A program made the translations under genes and the position numbers. The notes beneath the pieces are model-generated. The model saw only the letters and a list, made by a program, of their open reading frames with translations, was not told where the DNA came from and made no database searches. Positions 46,006 to 57,848 of a DNA stretch of 64,000 bases are shown piece after piece. The stretch lies in NCBI GenBank assembly GCA_907163375.1, contig CAJQUW010015330.1, forward strand, positions 124,001-188,000. Reading direction: 5' to 3'. Origin of the DNA: Prostheceraeus crozeri (lineage: Eukaryota > Platyhelminthes > Polycladida > Euryleptidae). Each line of letters begins with the position of its first letter. Positions within the stretch are counted from its first letter, which is position 1.

Positions 46006-47717
46006 CAGTAGGCGCCACATTACTTGGGAATTTTTGCAAAAATTGTCATATGATATACTCGGACACCAATCGATTACAAAGAGACTATTTCTACTTTATT
46101 GATGTGGACATTAGCTAGATTTATGCTTAGTCCAATGAGCGTTTTCAAGGGTCACGTTCATCAATTCAACATAACATTGTATTTCCTAAACGACAAATTA
46201 CTTGGGACAATATGAGAACTATTTGATTTTCCAATGTACACCCGTATTTAATGCTGAAATCTAACATTAATGGTTTCAAAATGCGCAGAAAACAAATCAG
46301 GCTCACTGTTCAGACATTTAGCCAAATCAAAACTTCGCATGTCCACCCTTAGCGTCGATCACTGCTTGCATTCTCTTGGGCATGCTGTCGATGAGTTTTG
46401 AAAGAGTATTAGACAGTTTTGCATCGCGGTGCCAATGTTGTATGATAGAGGAGATTAATTCTTGCTTCGTGGTTGTTGTTTTTGATGAGATCCGCCGCTT
46501 GATGATACCCCAAACATTCTCTATAGGGTTCAAATCCGGAGAGTTCCCAGGCCAATCCAATGTCACAATGTTGTTGCTTCGAAGAAACTCAGTTTTTATC
46601 TTTGCTTTGTGGCATGGTGCCCCATCATGCATAAAGATGACATTTCCGTTGGGAAACCATGCACGGAGTTGAGGAAGTGCACGTGATTCCAGAACCTTCT
46701 GGTACTGACAAGCGTTCATATTGCCTTCGACGATATGAAGCTTTCCTGGCCCTTTCGCACTGATAACTCCCCAGACCATCACTTTCGTCGGATGTTTCAC
46801 TGTCTGTCTGATGGTCACTGGAGTTCCTCGTATATGCCACACTCTGCTTCGTTGCGCTCCTTTACATTCGAAGAGACTTTCGTCGCTGAAGCAGACCTGC
46901 CTCCATTGTTCCACTGTCCACTCAGCATGTTACTTTGCGAAGGACAATCGTTTGCGCATCATTGAAGGGGTAAGCTTTGGCACACGTTTGGAACCACCGA
47001 GCGACAAAATGTCTTGAGTCGTCTTTGCACAGTCCTCAAGGAGACCTTAACACCGTCATTCTCCCATTCTCCATGGAGCTGATGAGCGTCATCAAGGGGA
47101 TTTCGTCGTAAATTTCGAAGGAGAAGGCGGTCCTTTTTCTTAGTTGTCGATGATTTGCGTCCACATTTGCCATGTCGTCGAGATTTAATTTGTCGAAGAC
47201 GTTTTCAACCGTGCCACAGATGATTTGCTCACTCCAGTTCTTCTCGCTATTTCTCGAATAGACATTGTTTTCAGGTTCAGCAACGCTATAACTTCGGTTC
47301 TCTTTTCTGTTGATAGGTCTTGACCTGGCATTGTGCTTCACAGTGCACTGAATGATGAAATGTGGTTTGAACAAGTCTAGATGTGAAAATCTATGAATTA
47401 AAATTCATATTCAAACTCAAATTTGATAAATTTCTATGACCGTGCCTTTTTACAAGTTGCAGCAATCAGATATGCTGTCTGACGCCCCCGAAGGAACGCA
47501 ATAGATATGTCCTAAGTAATTTGTCGCGTGCTCATTTCACACTTTGCTTCGTCAAAAAGTTGTGAAACATGATATCTTGGCGCCCATGTGCTGGTAATAC
47601 ATTCAACACTCATGAGAACAAATGTGCCTGAAATTGCTTCCAATGCATGTGCAACCAAGGAATTATGACCGAAATACTTAAAAAGTGAAGGTGTCCCAAG
47701 TAATATGGCGCCTACTG
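46006..47717 (-). mobile_element. Tc1-type DNA transposon with IR/DR ends
   Basis: Ends CAGTAGGCGCCACATTACTT and, reverse complemented, CAGTAGGCGCCATATTACTT, each flanked by TA (46004-46005, 47718-47719). A second binding-type site repeats further in on both sides: GACAAATTACTTGGGACA at 46192-46209 and its inverse TGTCCTAAGTAATTTGTC at 47508-47525, about 180 bp from the outer ones. So each end has two direct repeats inside a long inverted repeat, the arrangement known from Sleeping Beauty-type Tc1 elements. The transposase runs on the minus strand. Confidence 0.92.
46327..47329 (-). pseudogene. Tc1-type transposase (DD34E), frameshifted
   Basis: N-terminal part from about 47329: MPGQDLSTEKRTEVIALLNL, then MSIREIARRTGVSKSSVARL (first helix-turn-helix) and, in a shifted frame, RRHGKCGRKSSTTKKKDRLL with the second DNA-binding helix. 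The catalytic part (46327-46914) is open: CFSDESLF with the first Asp, VMVWGVISAKG, FMHDGAPCH with the second Asp, and SPDLNPIENVW with the Glu exactly 34 residues later. At least two frameshifts (near 47190 and 46960) and a stop near 46918 separate the halves, so no full protein is made. All three catalytic residues are kept. Confidence 0.9.
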
Positions 47718-48080
47718 TACAATAATTAATTAAAGTCTTCTCATTGCCTCCTAATGTTAGATCAAATTGTCTCCAATTCAGTGTTTTTCATTCCATCAAA
47801 AACAATCCCATGCATGCGTATAGAAGAAAAAATTCGTACCAAGTAGCCTTGGCAAATCTGAAAATGACGATGCGATCAATACTTACATCATCTTTCCTGC
47901 GTTTGTTAATAAGCACTTAGTTCAACAATTTAAGAATGAAAATTTTCTTCACAATCAAAGCAAAGTCACTCTCCTTTGATACGATTCGTTATAAATCTCA
48001 CGCTGTACATCTATCCTATGGTACGCATGGTACAACATTTTTTTCACCTATAAATTATTTCCTGATTATCTTTTTCAGAG

Positions 48081-48208
48081 GCCATAACTTAAAGATTTCG
48101 CAATGGAACCACCTGGCAAGAAGCAAAGTCTTCCGTAAATCAACGAGGCTTGGATCTGAGGAGAAAAGAAAAACCACAGAGACGATCTTGATTAGTCACA
48201 TATTCTGA
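48081..48208 (+). CDS. Possible last exon of the BEN gene
   Basis: After acceptor TTTTTCAGAG the frame reads HNLKISQWNHLARSKVF, RKSTRLGSEEKRKTTE and a stop at 48206. Joining in phase 1 to 43530 needs the second AG (ending 48080); the first AG gives an early stop. The Trp and the basic run could be the 'W..cr..i..kcr' helix of a BEN domain, but the match is loose. Predicted whole protein 216 residues. It lies just inside the right arm of the large unit. Confidence 0.35.
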
Positions 48209-48371
48209 CATACCTGTCAAATACATGTTTTCAATACATGCATCTATGTGTTACCTGTCATTCCTTTTGATTTTATAGCCAAACAGATGCGTTAAACCAA
48301 ACTAATGCATAACTGGTGCATTCACAGCTTTATCTCTGTATGTATACATTTAGCCAGTTGATTTTTTTGTA

Positions 48372-48527
48372 TTATGGAAGATATCAATCTTTCGTCTACA
48401 AGAGCAGCAAGAATGATTTCTAAATTTACGGTACATGCATAAAGGCTTGCTTGCTTATTGCTGAGTCATTTTTGAAATTCTTCATGTTGCTGTTGTAGAC
48501 GAAACATTGATATTTTCCATGATACAG
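48372..48527. repeat. 40-bp stem hairpin
   Basis: TATTATGGAAGATATCAATC at 48371 and on to TTCGTCTACAAGAGCAGC pairs with TTGCTGTTGTAGACGAAACA at 48488 and on to GATATTTTCCATGATA. Loop about 70 nt. It abuts the 21-bp array of the right arm. Confidence 0.75.
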
Positions 48528-48529
48528 GG

Positions 48530-48769
48530 CAATCAACAGACCAATCTTCCAAGATAGCAAACTAATCTTCTAAGATAACAGACTAATCTTCTAAGATAAC
48601 AGACTAATCTTCCAAGATAGCAGGCTAATCTTCCAAGATAACAGGCTAATCTTCCAAGATAACAGACATATCTTCCAAGTTTCTTCTAAGATTCCTATTA
48701 AGTCTTGCAAAGACTTGGCAGTAAATCTTAAAAGAAACTTAGAAGATTTGTAAGTTTCGATTCACTGGG
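48530..48769 (-). repeat. Right arm: 21-bp repeat units plus TIR
   Basis: About seven units of AATCTTCCAAGATAACAGAC type (48539-48680), then a less regular stretch and the end TTCGATTCACTGGG. Same unit as in the left arm, inverted. Confidence 0.8.
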
Positions 48770-48771
48770 TA

Positions 48772-50183
48772 GGATTGGAAACTTATTACGCCGCTGCACT
48801 AGTTAAGTGTTAATGCCGATGTCAGACGTACATGTGCGTTGGAATTAGCTGATATTTGTTCGCAACGTCCAGATATAAATTCGAATAGACAGCACTCGAA
48901 TTTTGATTAACATAAGTGATCAAACCAAATGCGAAACGCTGGTTTATTTTATATAGCTTTATAATATAAATTTGTTGGAAGACTTTTTGTGAATTGATAC
49001 AGCCTATAATATTCTAACCGATAAAATCAAATCCACGTTTGCTTAATTCAGTGTCCGATGTCCCAAATGTTTTCACTTGCTTCTGAACGTTTCGTGTTGC
49101 TTTCCATTTTTCTGTTGTGAATATAGTTTTATTTTTCAGCGATTTGCCAGAAGCCGAGGAACTATTGTGTTAATTGCTCAATATTCAAATGCAATTAATA
49201 CAAAGTATCTGCAGCTTAAGGCAGGAGCATCATTCATTATTTTTCCTAATTTGCATCAGACCGGTCACTAACTAACAATCAATAATTTACGTGATATATC
49301 GATATTTTAATAATCATTTTAGTGAATTGAAATCTAAAACTGATCAATGAATGCATGCACAACTGGCTATCAGCAAGAAGATGAAGTATTTGCAGATTCC
49401 AGACAAAGATTACAATATGTTCAGTGGGCAGAAGTTGGTAAATGCATTAATATAGGAAAACAATCATATAGCGCCCACATCAATGTGTAGATAAATGAGT
49501 GGTTTACGGTCGTCTATTAAGTACCTTAACAATCAATTAATTTCTATGCCAAATCAACTCTGACATTCTAGCCATAGAAATGGAACTTCATCAATGTTTT
49601 TGTCGTCCAAACGTCTACGGATAACTATGTAATTTTTCGCTGCTTCATAGCTTTGACATAGCTATTCAGTCCCTTCCATTTAATAATTCAATGCTCTTCT
49701 GTTATCAATTGAGATATCAAATAAAACTGCTTATAAGAGCTGGCGAAAAAGTAATATCATAGATGTCCCCACAAATCATGCTTTGATTGCATACTTCTCT
49801 TATATACTTACTTTGCTCTACACTGGTGTCCAGTTGGGCTCTTGGAATGTGCAGACACTTCACCAGTGTTTGAGCGAAAGCGTCCATCATAAGATCGATG
49901 TATGTCGCTGTTCTGTCCCCTCACTAGTCGATACTTGAGGAAAAAATACACTGTTCGTGGCTCCAAATATATTGTGGTCACGCAACTATCTTCAGTGGTG
50001 ATGTCACAAGAGCTGATAACTGAATTTAACAAGCAACTACTGTAAATGTTGATTTGTAATCTAAGGATGGACATGCTTGAGTGACACAATAGAGAGTCCA
50101 ACAGAACACTAAGAATTAGGATATAAGCAAAATATCAATATCAAGAATCAAGATAATCTAATAAGCAATGGACGACTGCACAT
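48772..50183. other. No gene seen
   Basis: A 64-codon frame at 49077-49271 (+) follows a splice-like TTTTTCAG at 49139 but has no BEN feature and lies outside the TIR-bounded unit. Otherwise AT-rich spacer. Confidence 0.4.
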
Positions 50184-50185
50184 TA

Positions 50186-50987
50186 GAGTAAGTATATAGT
50201 AGGTAGAGTGTCGACTTAAAAAGTATCTGAAAAGTTTTGTATGAAAGATTCAGTTTTTTGCGTTCCGGTGATCTAAAAAATTATTTGACCAGTTTTTAAA
50301 ATGCTCAATTTTTGCAAATTTTTATACGACCGACATGAAGTCCCTTTATAAGTAACATGAAACAAGTTGGATATCAAAAGAAATGAATATTTACTACCAG
50401 CATTTTAATTAAGCAGACAATAAACTGATGATCAAGGAAATTTCATGAACATTATAATGCAAGCTCCTGCAAGTCTTTAAGGAAAAGTTGAGATCTTATT
50501 GAGAGCTTCTTAGCTGAGATGTCATGTTTTTTTCAGTGGCATGCTTTTATGATTCACAAGGCGTCATTTCTTGAATCTGAATGATTAATGTGGATCCATT
50601 TGCGTCTTATAAAGTTCAATGTGAACAGTTTCTTCGTTTCTTCGTTTGTTTTACTCTTTCAGTGGCAGTTTGTGATATGATCACACTAAAGAAAATAACC
50701 TTGTTGTAATAAACCAGAGCATTAAAGCAATGGTAGTCCATCGAATTGCTAATTTAACAAACTACAAATTACCTCTCCAAGTTGACATGACATGGAGGAT
50801 TTGTGGAATACTATCCTTTATTATGTATGCTATCATGATCAGTCAAATTCCTGTACATTTCTACAAAAAAACATATCTCACATGTGGCATTGGGTCTCGA
50901 CTCATGTTCATTTAATGAAATCGAAACTGTATACACAATGAAGATTTAATAAATGCTGAGTTGCTACTCTACCTAATATACTTACTC
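50186..50987 (-). mobile_element. TA-flanked 0.8 kb element, copy 2 (inverted)
   Basis: Starts GAGTAAGTATATAGTAGGTA and, reverse complemented from 50987, GAGTAAGTATATTAGGTAGA; TA on both sides (50184-50185, 50988-50989). Matches 35819-36665 over its whole length on the other strand. The ends of this copy agree better with each other than those of copy 1. Confidence 0.85.
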
Positions 50988-50989
50988 TA

Positions 50990-51535
50990 TGCGATTGCAT
51001 AATATTGAGCTGATAAAAACTATCTAATAAAAAGGAAGGGGTATGGAAAGCTAATTAATAAGGTAAGGAAAGAATGGCACGCGGCATACAGCAAACGCGA
51101 CGGTCATGAAAATTCCTTTAATCACGTATATCCAGCATGATTTCAATTCCAGTCGATACAAAATATAAAATATGACAAAACTGAATAAATGGCACCACAA
51201 ATTCAAAAGCATGAAAACATCCGACGAAGAAATCTCCAACGTCATGTCAAAAATAAATTATGACAGGGTAAAAAACACCGGGCTATAAAGCTAATAAAAA
51301 ACGTATCACTTAAATTATATCGAAATTCAATCGTTTCTCATGCCTTCTAATCTTGTCGCACATCAACGTGCCATGCATCATTCGAGAGCTTGCATTTCCA
51401 GCTTTAAATCAGCTATGATAGACTTGTATCCGTTATTGTAATTGCTGACCATGTGAGTATGATAATGAATCAAGCATAGGAGAACGAGTCTGTCTGATAT
51501 TTCATGTGCATACTCGTACGTTGAGAACCTCTGGT
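50990..51535. other. No gene seen
   Basis: AT-rich spacer; a hydrophobic 64-codon minus-strand frame at 51051-51245 has no support beyond being open. Confidence 0.4.
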
Positions 51536-51539
51536 GTAG

Positions 51540-51990
51540 AAGAACCAATCTCTTCACAATAACATCAAGGTGAAGTTCCTAAAGACCATAGTGCGGCCCG
51601 TCGCATTGCACGGTGGCGAGGCCGAGAAATTGAGGAGTTGTAGAATCACCAAATTTCGATCATTTGAAAAGACCTGCTACAAACGGATGTCGAAGATCCT
51701 TTGCATCGCTCATCGCACCAACCAGTCAATAATCGATGAGTTGGGGACTCATCGGGACATGATAGTGATCGTTCGAAAGTAAAAGCAAAAGTACTTCGGC
51801 CGGGTGTTCAGGGCAAGGAACATCAGTACTTCCAACTTCGAAGGATGAATCAACGACTGGAGAACAAGATGAAGGCCATAGAGCCTGTGGAACGACGACA
51901 TAAAGGAATAGACCGGCAGTCCGCAGTCTACCGGTGCGGATTAACGATGCACGTTCCCATGATGCTGACACTCAGAAATGAGGATGGGAG
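51540..51990 (+). pseudogene. RTE-type LINE, C-terminal fragment
   Basis: Reads VKFLKTIVRPVALHGGEAEK (family: LYKTLVRPVxLYGxExW), LRSCRITKFRSFEKTCYKRM, IAHRTNQSIIDELG, then after stops FGRVFRARNIS and a WNDDIKE that corresponds to the family's 'RWxDDIKE'. Several in-frame stops after 51780. It belongs to the same broad group as 21058-22345 but covers a different part and may be another subfamily. Confidence 0.8.
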
Positions 51991-52697
51991 GCTGGTATTC
52001 AATGTATTCATAATTTGAAATATCGGTATGCTTCTAACCGCAATTGTGACAGGCCCACAAAGAAAATGAACCACCAATAACTACATTAAAAATTATGGCA
52101 CATCTCGTAGGAAAAGTTTTTCATGACTTTTTCTGTCCTGACTACGGTGGTCTTGAAACTTATTCAAAAACTTTGACTGTGACAGAGAGGTTCATATCTT
52201 AACCATCAATGTCTGATGATGGTAGCGCTCATCATGATAGATGAGCTGCAAACCGAATAACTGAAACTCGATTGTGCCTCAAGGCAGCATAAAAATCAAG
52301 TTAAAAAAGGCGCCAAGGAAAATGACCTTAAAAATCATATGCCGGACGCCTTCGTGTTTTCACGGCTGGAAAAATGGAGATTTCATGTTTGTGACATCTA
52401 AACTTGTCTTCAATCCATGTCGAGATAATCTTTCCCACCAGCGATAATTAATGCTAAGTTTTGATCAGAATTAAATAAAAATCAATGAACAACTAATATG
52501 AATGGAAAGTGTCAAATGAACTGGCACTCTGCAATCTTTACATGCTATTTGGTGTGAATTCAATAATTCGCGTGTTTAAATTCATAGCTGATTGCTTTAG
52601 CCTATTTAGAAACTCAAAATGTTGATTTATCAGTTTTCCCAAATATTCAAGATGAACGTCAGAATTTCTTTAAGCGAGGGATGATTTCCCTATCATA
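51991..52697. other. No gene seen
   Basis: No motif. An imperfect inverted repeat GATGATGGTAGCGCTCATCATG lies near 52211 (read as GATGATGG and its partner CTCATCATG). Confidence 0.4.
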
Positions 52698-52857
52698 CAG
52701 TCCGTTTCCTAAATCGTTGCACAACTCGAAATGCTCTTTTATCTCTTGCTTATTCTCATCAAATTTGACTGTAAACTGCTTGAGCTTATGTAATTGATTA
52801 CTGAACCTATTCACTTGGTCAGTCGAGACACTTGCTTGATTTAGGAAACAGTGTGGT
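52698..52857. mobile_element. Small Tc1-like MITE
   Basis: CAGTCCGTTTCCTAAATCGT at the left and, reverse complemented, CACTGTTTCCTAAATCAAGC at the right; TA before the left end. CAGTCCGTTTC is also the start of the Tc1 element at 60625, which suggests it depends on that family. About 160 bp, no coding. Confidence 0.55.
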
Positions 52858-54590
52858 GTGCCTAATTAAATGAAGTAATTGGTGATTAGAAAAATTATTC
52901 ATGATCATATCATAGCTGATCATGTAACTGCTCCCGTTTCCTGTCATCATTGAATGAGCTGCTAAAAGTCTTGTCGACGCACTTATCGTATGCAGCAACT
53001 ACGACGTGAAGAGATTGCTATTGTTTGTGAACAGGTGGCGATTCTCAGTCTGACGCCAAGCCTTTATGTGTGCGCAGATCAAGGATTCGAATTCCTGACC
53101 TCCACCGAGGGAAATGATGATGACTCACAGGATGGCTGAACATGGGAACAATACGAATTTGAAGTTTGCCAGTGAACGGATGGGCAGATCGTGATAAAGC
53201 TTGCATATTCTTGGAGCTGATAACACCAGCATTCTTTTAAACCCAAACTCGAAAGCGCCAGCGTTAATGCTAGGGATTGGAGGGTCAAATTCCCGAGATT
53301 GAGAAATTTACAATACAGCTGTATTCCGTCTAAAGTAAGACAAATTGGCGAAGATAAAACCACCAGAAATCTGCACACACGATAGAATTAGGATCTTCAT
53401 ATTTCACAGTAGTCGTCAACGCTACGTTTTCAATAATCCATTGGTGAGGCTTTTTTGAATGAAGATCGAGAGTTTAATTTGAACTTGTCATTTGCCAAAG
53501 CTAGCAACATTTGAAAGCATGACCAATTTGAAGATAAGTATTTGCGATGCACGTTTATACACAATCCCGGTATTAGGAATAGAGCTAATCCTCGGGATTG
53601 GCATCTTTAGGAGGCAAATTTCTCATTAGCCCAAATTTTTTTGTTTTAATCATAGGCCTATCAGTCATTGGTTAACTCAATACCGGGATTAATCTGTTCA
53701 GGAAGCATTACAGTATTCTCCTGAAAGAAAACCGCGTCCATGCCCGGTTTTATCGGCGCGTCCGCGTTCTCTTTTTCTATCAAGTGCTCAATAAAGTGAG
53801 CATCGATCAATTCAAAGTTATGAACACATATCGTCTTCTATTTGCACTCACTGGATAAACGTAAACCCTCAAATGTTTGCATTGGTGCTATTTAGTTTTA
53901 AAAAGATAACAATTATTTATAGTTTCGCACTAGGCCTAACCGATAACCATCAACTTATCGAATAATGCTTCATGAATCATGCTGTCAAATGTTCAGGTAA
54001 TGGGTCTACCAGTGGTGGTTTCTGAGCTTACATGTAGCTACATGTAATTTATTGTAAATGAATGCTAACAACATTACAAAAGAACAGTCAAGCTAAAGAA
54101 GAAAAGTCATGAGACAAAAAATATATGTGGTTGCATGCATTGAAATCCAATCATTCATTATCAGGCCACCAAATCTCCCAATGCTACTGGTATACATGTA
54201 GGCTATAAGCCATTCTGTATGTACCGGTATTTAGTTAAATCATTTTTACATAATGCAGATGTAGGAATAAATCTCACAAATTCAATGTAGACTTAGCTCT
54301 AGTAATAGGCCTATGGAAGCTTTATTTGATGATAATACTGTATGTATATGTTTTGAAACTATATGCCTATTGCTATTAATGTTCAAACTTTTCGATGTTT
54401 GAGAAGTTAAGAAACTTCACAGTATTAATGTCACACATAATTTTTACATTTATTGGGCCTACCTACGTTGGGCATACCATACTCTTAATTCAATTCTATT
54501 ACAATTGTTTGCATGCCTCAGCTAAGTTGTTTTTTATCAACTATTATTATTTAGTATTGTGCATATAGTTTATTGTAGAATGAATGCTAT
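52858..54590. other. No gene seen
   Basis: A 99-codon minus-strand frame at 53079-53378 has no clear relative. The stretch 53900-54590 is rich in AGGCCTA words common across the window. Confidence 0.4.
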
Positions 54591-54747
54591 TGTAGCCGCG
54601 TTAGATATCTAATCTTTATCATGGATATACATGACATATAACATGTCTTATGTAATAGTAGATATCTATCCTGTTAATCTATATTCAAATGTTTGATCGT
54701 AATAACTTCATAAATAAAGTGTTATAGACACAAGAAGGACTTCTACA
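54591..54747 (+). repeat. 5' LTR of the Gypsy-type element
   Basis: 157 bp, TGTAGC to TTCTACA, with an AATAAAG polyadenylation-type signal near its end (54712). Confidence 0.92.
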
Positions 54748-57700
54748 CTGGTGAGTTCGAATTCGAAGACGCAAAAATGTCAAATGATGAAAACAATTTT
54801 GGTGAGTTTGCAACTGCAATACAAAACCTGGCAACGGCCTCTATAACTTCTCAAGCACAACACTCAGTTGGTATCAATGTGGTCTCTTTGAAATTACTTA
54901 GAATTTTGGCCAACAGATCCAGAGTTATGGTTTACACGAATTGAAGCCCAATTTGCCATCAGAAATATTTCTAGTGACGATACAAAATTCAATTATATCG
55001 TCGGAACATTGGATAACAATACAGCTGCAGAAGTCAAGCCATTGCTGGTAACACCTCCATTAGAAAACAAATAAGTCACTATCAAAACGGCACTTATTTC
55101 GGAAAAAGTCAACTCCAAAAGGACGCTGAATTGCTTTCAATTGCTGGTATTGGAGACATGAAGCCCACATCGTTACTGCGCAAACTTCAATCGTTGAACA
55201 ATGATGCAGACGCATTACGTAGAGCTTTCTTCCTCGCACAGCTTCCTTCAGATGTCCGGATTGCCTTGGCTGCACAAAACATCAACGATATCGAGGAATT
55301 AGCGAAGGCTGCTGATCGAGTGATTGAAATGAAACAATTTTGTAAATCAAATTATGAAGATATTAATGTGTCTCAAATTCAAAGAAGGTCGTCGAAAGTG
55401 CAAACACGAGAACCTAGATACGGGAAGAGTAACCAAAGTGACAAACCAATCTGCTACTTTCACCGCAAATTTGGAATCAAGGCATTCAAATGTGAACAAA
55501 ATTGCATTTTTGCAAATCTCCTGCCGAAGAAAAATGTTCCGGGAAACGTGCAAGCCGGTCGCTAATTCAATCAGCGACCGGCTATTCGAAAAGTACACTT
55601 TCTTTGTACGATCGAAAATCAAAGACTTCTTTCCTCGCTGATACTGGCGCAGACGTTTGCGTGATTCCTGCTGCTAGGACAAAAAATAGAACGTTCTTCA
55701 ACTCAACCATTAATTGCTGCAAATGGTACGGTAATTCCTACTTGGGGTAAAAAACCTTATATCTGAATTTTGGAGGCAAGCATACATTCAAACAGGAGCT
55801 TTACGTAGCAAATGTCACACAACCAATTCTTGAAGCAAATTTCTTTATCCATAATAATTTGGCCATTGACTTACGAGGACGTCGCATTATTGACTTGAAT
55901 GACTATTCTTCGTTCTCAGCTACTTCCGCTTCGTGTCCAGAAATCATTGCTGGTCTTTCTCTCTTTTCTCAAAACAAATTCCAAAAGTTAATCCATGAAT
56001 TTCCTGAAATACTAGTCCCTACTTTTGATTCCACAATCAATAAATATGGCGTTGAACACGACATCATTACAAATTGTCGCCCTCTACATTCTCGTGCACG
56101 TCGTCTAGATGCTGAAAAGCTAGAGATCGCCAAGGAAGAATTTCTCAAGATGGAAAAAATGGGCATCATTCGCCGTTCAAATTCACCTTGGTCCTCACCT
56201 CTCCATGTTGTGCCAAAGCCTAGTGGTGGCTGGCGTCCCTGTGGTAATTACAGACGTCTGAATGAAGCAACGACCGATGATCGCTATCCTCTTCCCCATA
56301 TACATGATTTCAATAACTCAATAGCTGGAGCAAAAATATTTTCAAAAATCGATTTGGTTCGTGGATATCACCAAATTCCAATGTCAAAGGCTGCAGTACC
56401 AAAAACTGCAATTATAACACCTTTTGGACTGTGGAAGTTCATAAGGATGCCGTTTGGCCTCAAAAATTCTGCACAATCGTTTCAAAGATTGATGGATGGA
56501 ATCCTACGTAATATTTCATTTGCATTTGTATATCTTGATAATATTTTGGTTGCAGGTCCTTCAGAAACTGAACACTTGAAACATTTGAAAGAAATATTTA
56601 CGTTACTTTCAAATAATGGATTAATAGTAAATAAAGACATCGGACTCGGAGTATCTGAATTGGACTATCTCGGTCATCATGTTACAAAGCAAGGTATCAC
56701 GCCATTGTCTGAGCGAATTGACTGTATTCAAAAGTATCCTACCCCAACTTCTCGTGCTCAATTGCAGCGGTTCCTTGGGATGATTAATTATTATCATCGT
56801 TTCATACCTCACATTTCAAATAAACTTGCACCATTGCACAAGGCGTCTAGTGGTCGAGGTTCTGATATATCCTGGTCAGACGAGTGCCAACAGTCATTTG
56901 AAGAAGCCAAAAACGCTTTAGCCACTGCTACCTTGTTATATCATGCCAGGCGCGATGCTCAGACAAGCATAACTGTGGATGCGTCATCTATAGCAATCGG
57001 TGCTCAACTCGAGCAAAAAGTCAATAAGAAATGGGTTCCAATTGCCTTCTACTCTAGAAAGCTAAGTCCAGCCGAAATGAAATACAGTGCGTTTGACCGG
57101 GAGCTTTTAGCTTCCTATGAAGCCGTAAAACATTATAGACATTTTGTTGAAGGCAGAAGCTTTACCTTGTTTACGGATCACAAGCCTTTGACGTATGCCT
57201 TCGCCAGTGAAACTGATCGCTCTCCGAGGCAGACGAGACATTTAAGTTTCATCGCTGAATTCACAACAAATATCCAACATGTAAAAGGAAAACAAAATGT
57301 TGTTGCCGATGCACTCTCACGTATACACGCACTTCATTTACCCACGGTTGATTATCAACAGCTCGTCATTGACCAAGCCAAATCCGAAGAAATTGATACT
57401 TACAAGACATCCATAACCGGGATGAGTATAAAATCGGTACACGGGGTCAGTATTGTATGCGACACGTCAGCAGGTTATCCACGTCCACTACTTCCTAAAG
57501 AATGGACTCGCAAAATTTTTGACACAATTCATAATCTCTCACATGCTGGAGTTAAACCAACACAGAAAGCAATTTCAGCTCGCTTTGTTTGGCATGGGAT
57601 GAATAAGGATATTCGTCAGTGGTGCAAACAGTGTCATAAATGTCAAGTATCAAAAGTGCATCAACATGTTCAAGCACCACTCAAAGAACGAACCCCTCTG

Positions 57701-57848
57701 AATGGACGCTTCCTCAGCCTACATATCGATATTGTCGGACCCCTACCAAGTAGTAAAGGAATGCTATTCTTGTTGACCATTATCGACAGGTTTACTATGG
57801 CCAGAAGCAATTCTGGCAATCCTTACCTCACCGCTGGGAGGGGAGTAC

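Larger units (their letters stand above)
40190..48769. mobile_element. Putative 8.6 kb TIR-bounded unit enclosing a BEN gene
   Basis: The left end reads CCCAGTGAATCGAAATTTAT and the right end, reverse complemented, CCCAGTGAATCGAAACTTAC; over the first 32 bp 29 positions agree. TA lies outside each end (40188-40189 and 48770-48771). Both arms go on with copies of a 21-bp unit. Each arm has the terminal sequence only at its outer side, so the two are the ends of one unit and not two complete small elements. It holds the BEN exons, an R3 repeat, a hAT element (1.6 kb) and a Tc1 element (1.7 kb); without these two insertions it would be about 5.2 kb. No transposase is recognised, so how it moved, and whether the gene was cargo or a host gene bracketed by chance, is open. 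Confidence 0.6.

Noticed and set aside
48539-48680. Regular ~21-bp repeats that look like a CRISPR array
   Set aside because: There are no distinct spacers; units are contiguous and diverged, no cas genes exist, and the context is an animal genome. It is a minisatellite in a transposon arm.
49140-49271. Last exon of the BEN gene or separate small gene
   Set aside because: No BEN-like pattern, outside the TIR-bounded unit, and no phase-consistent join that looks better than 48081.
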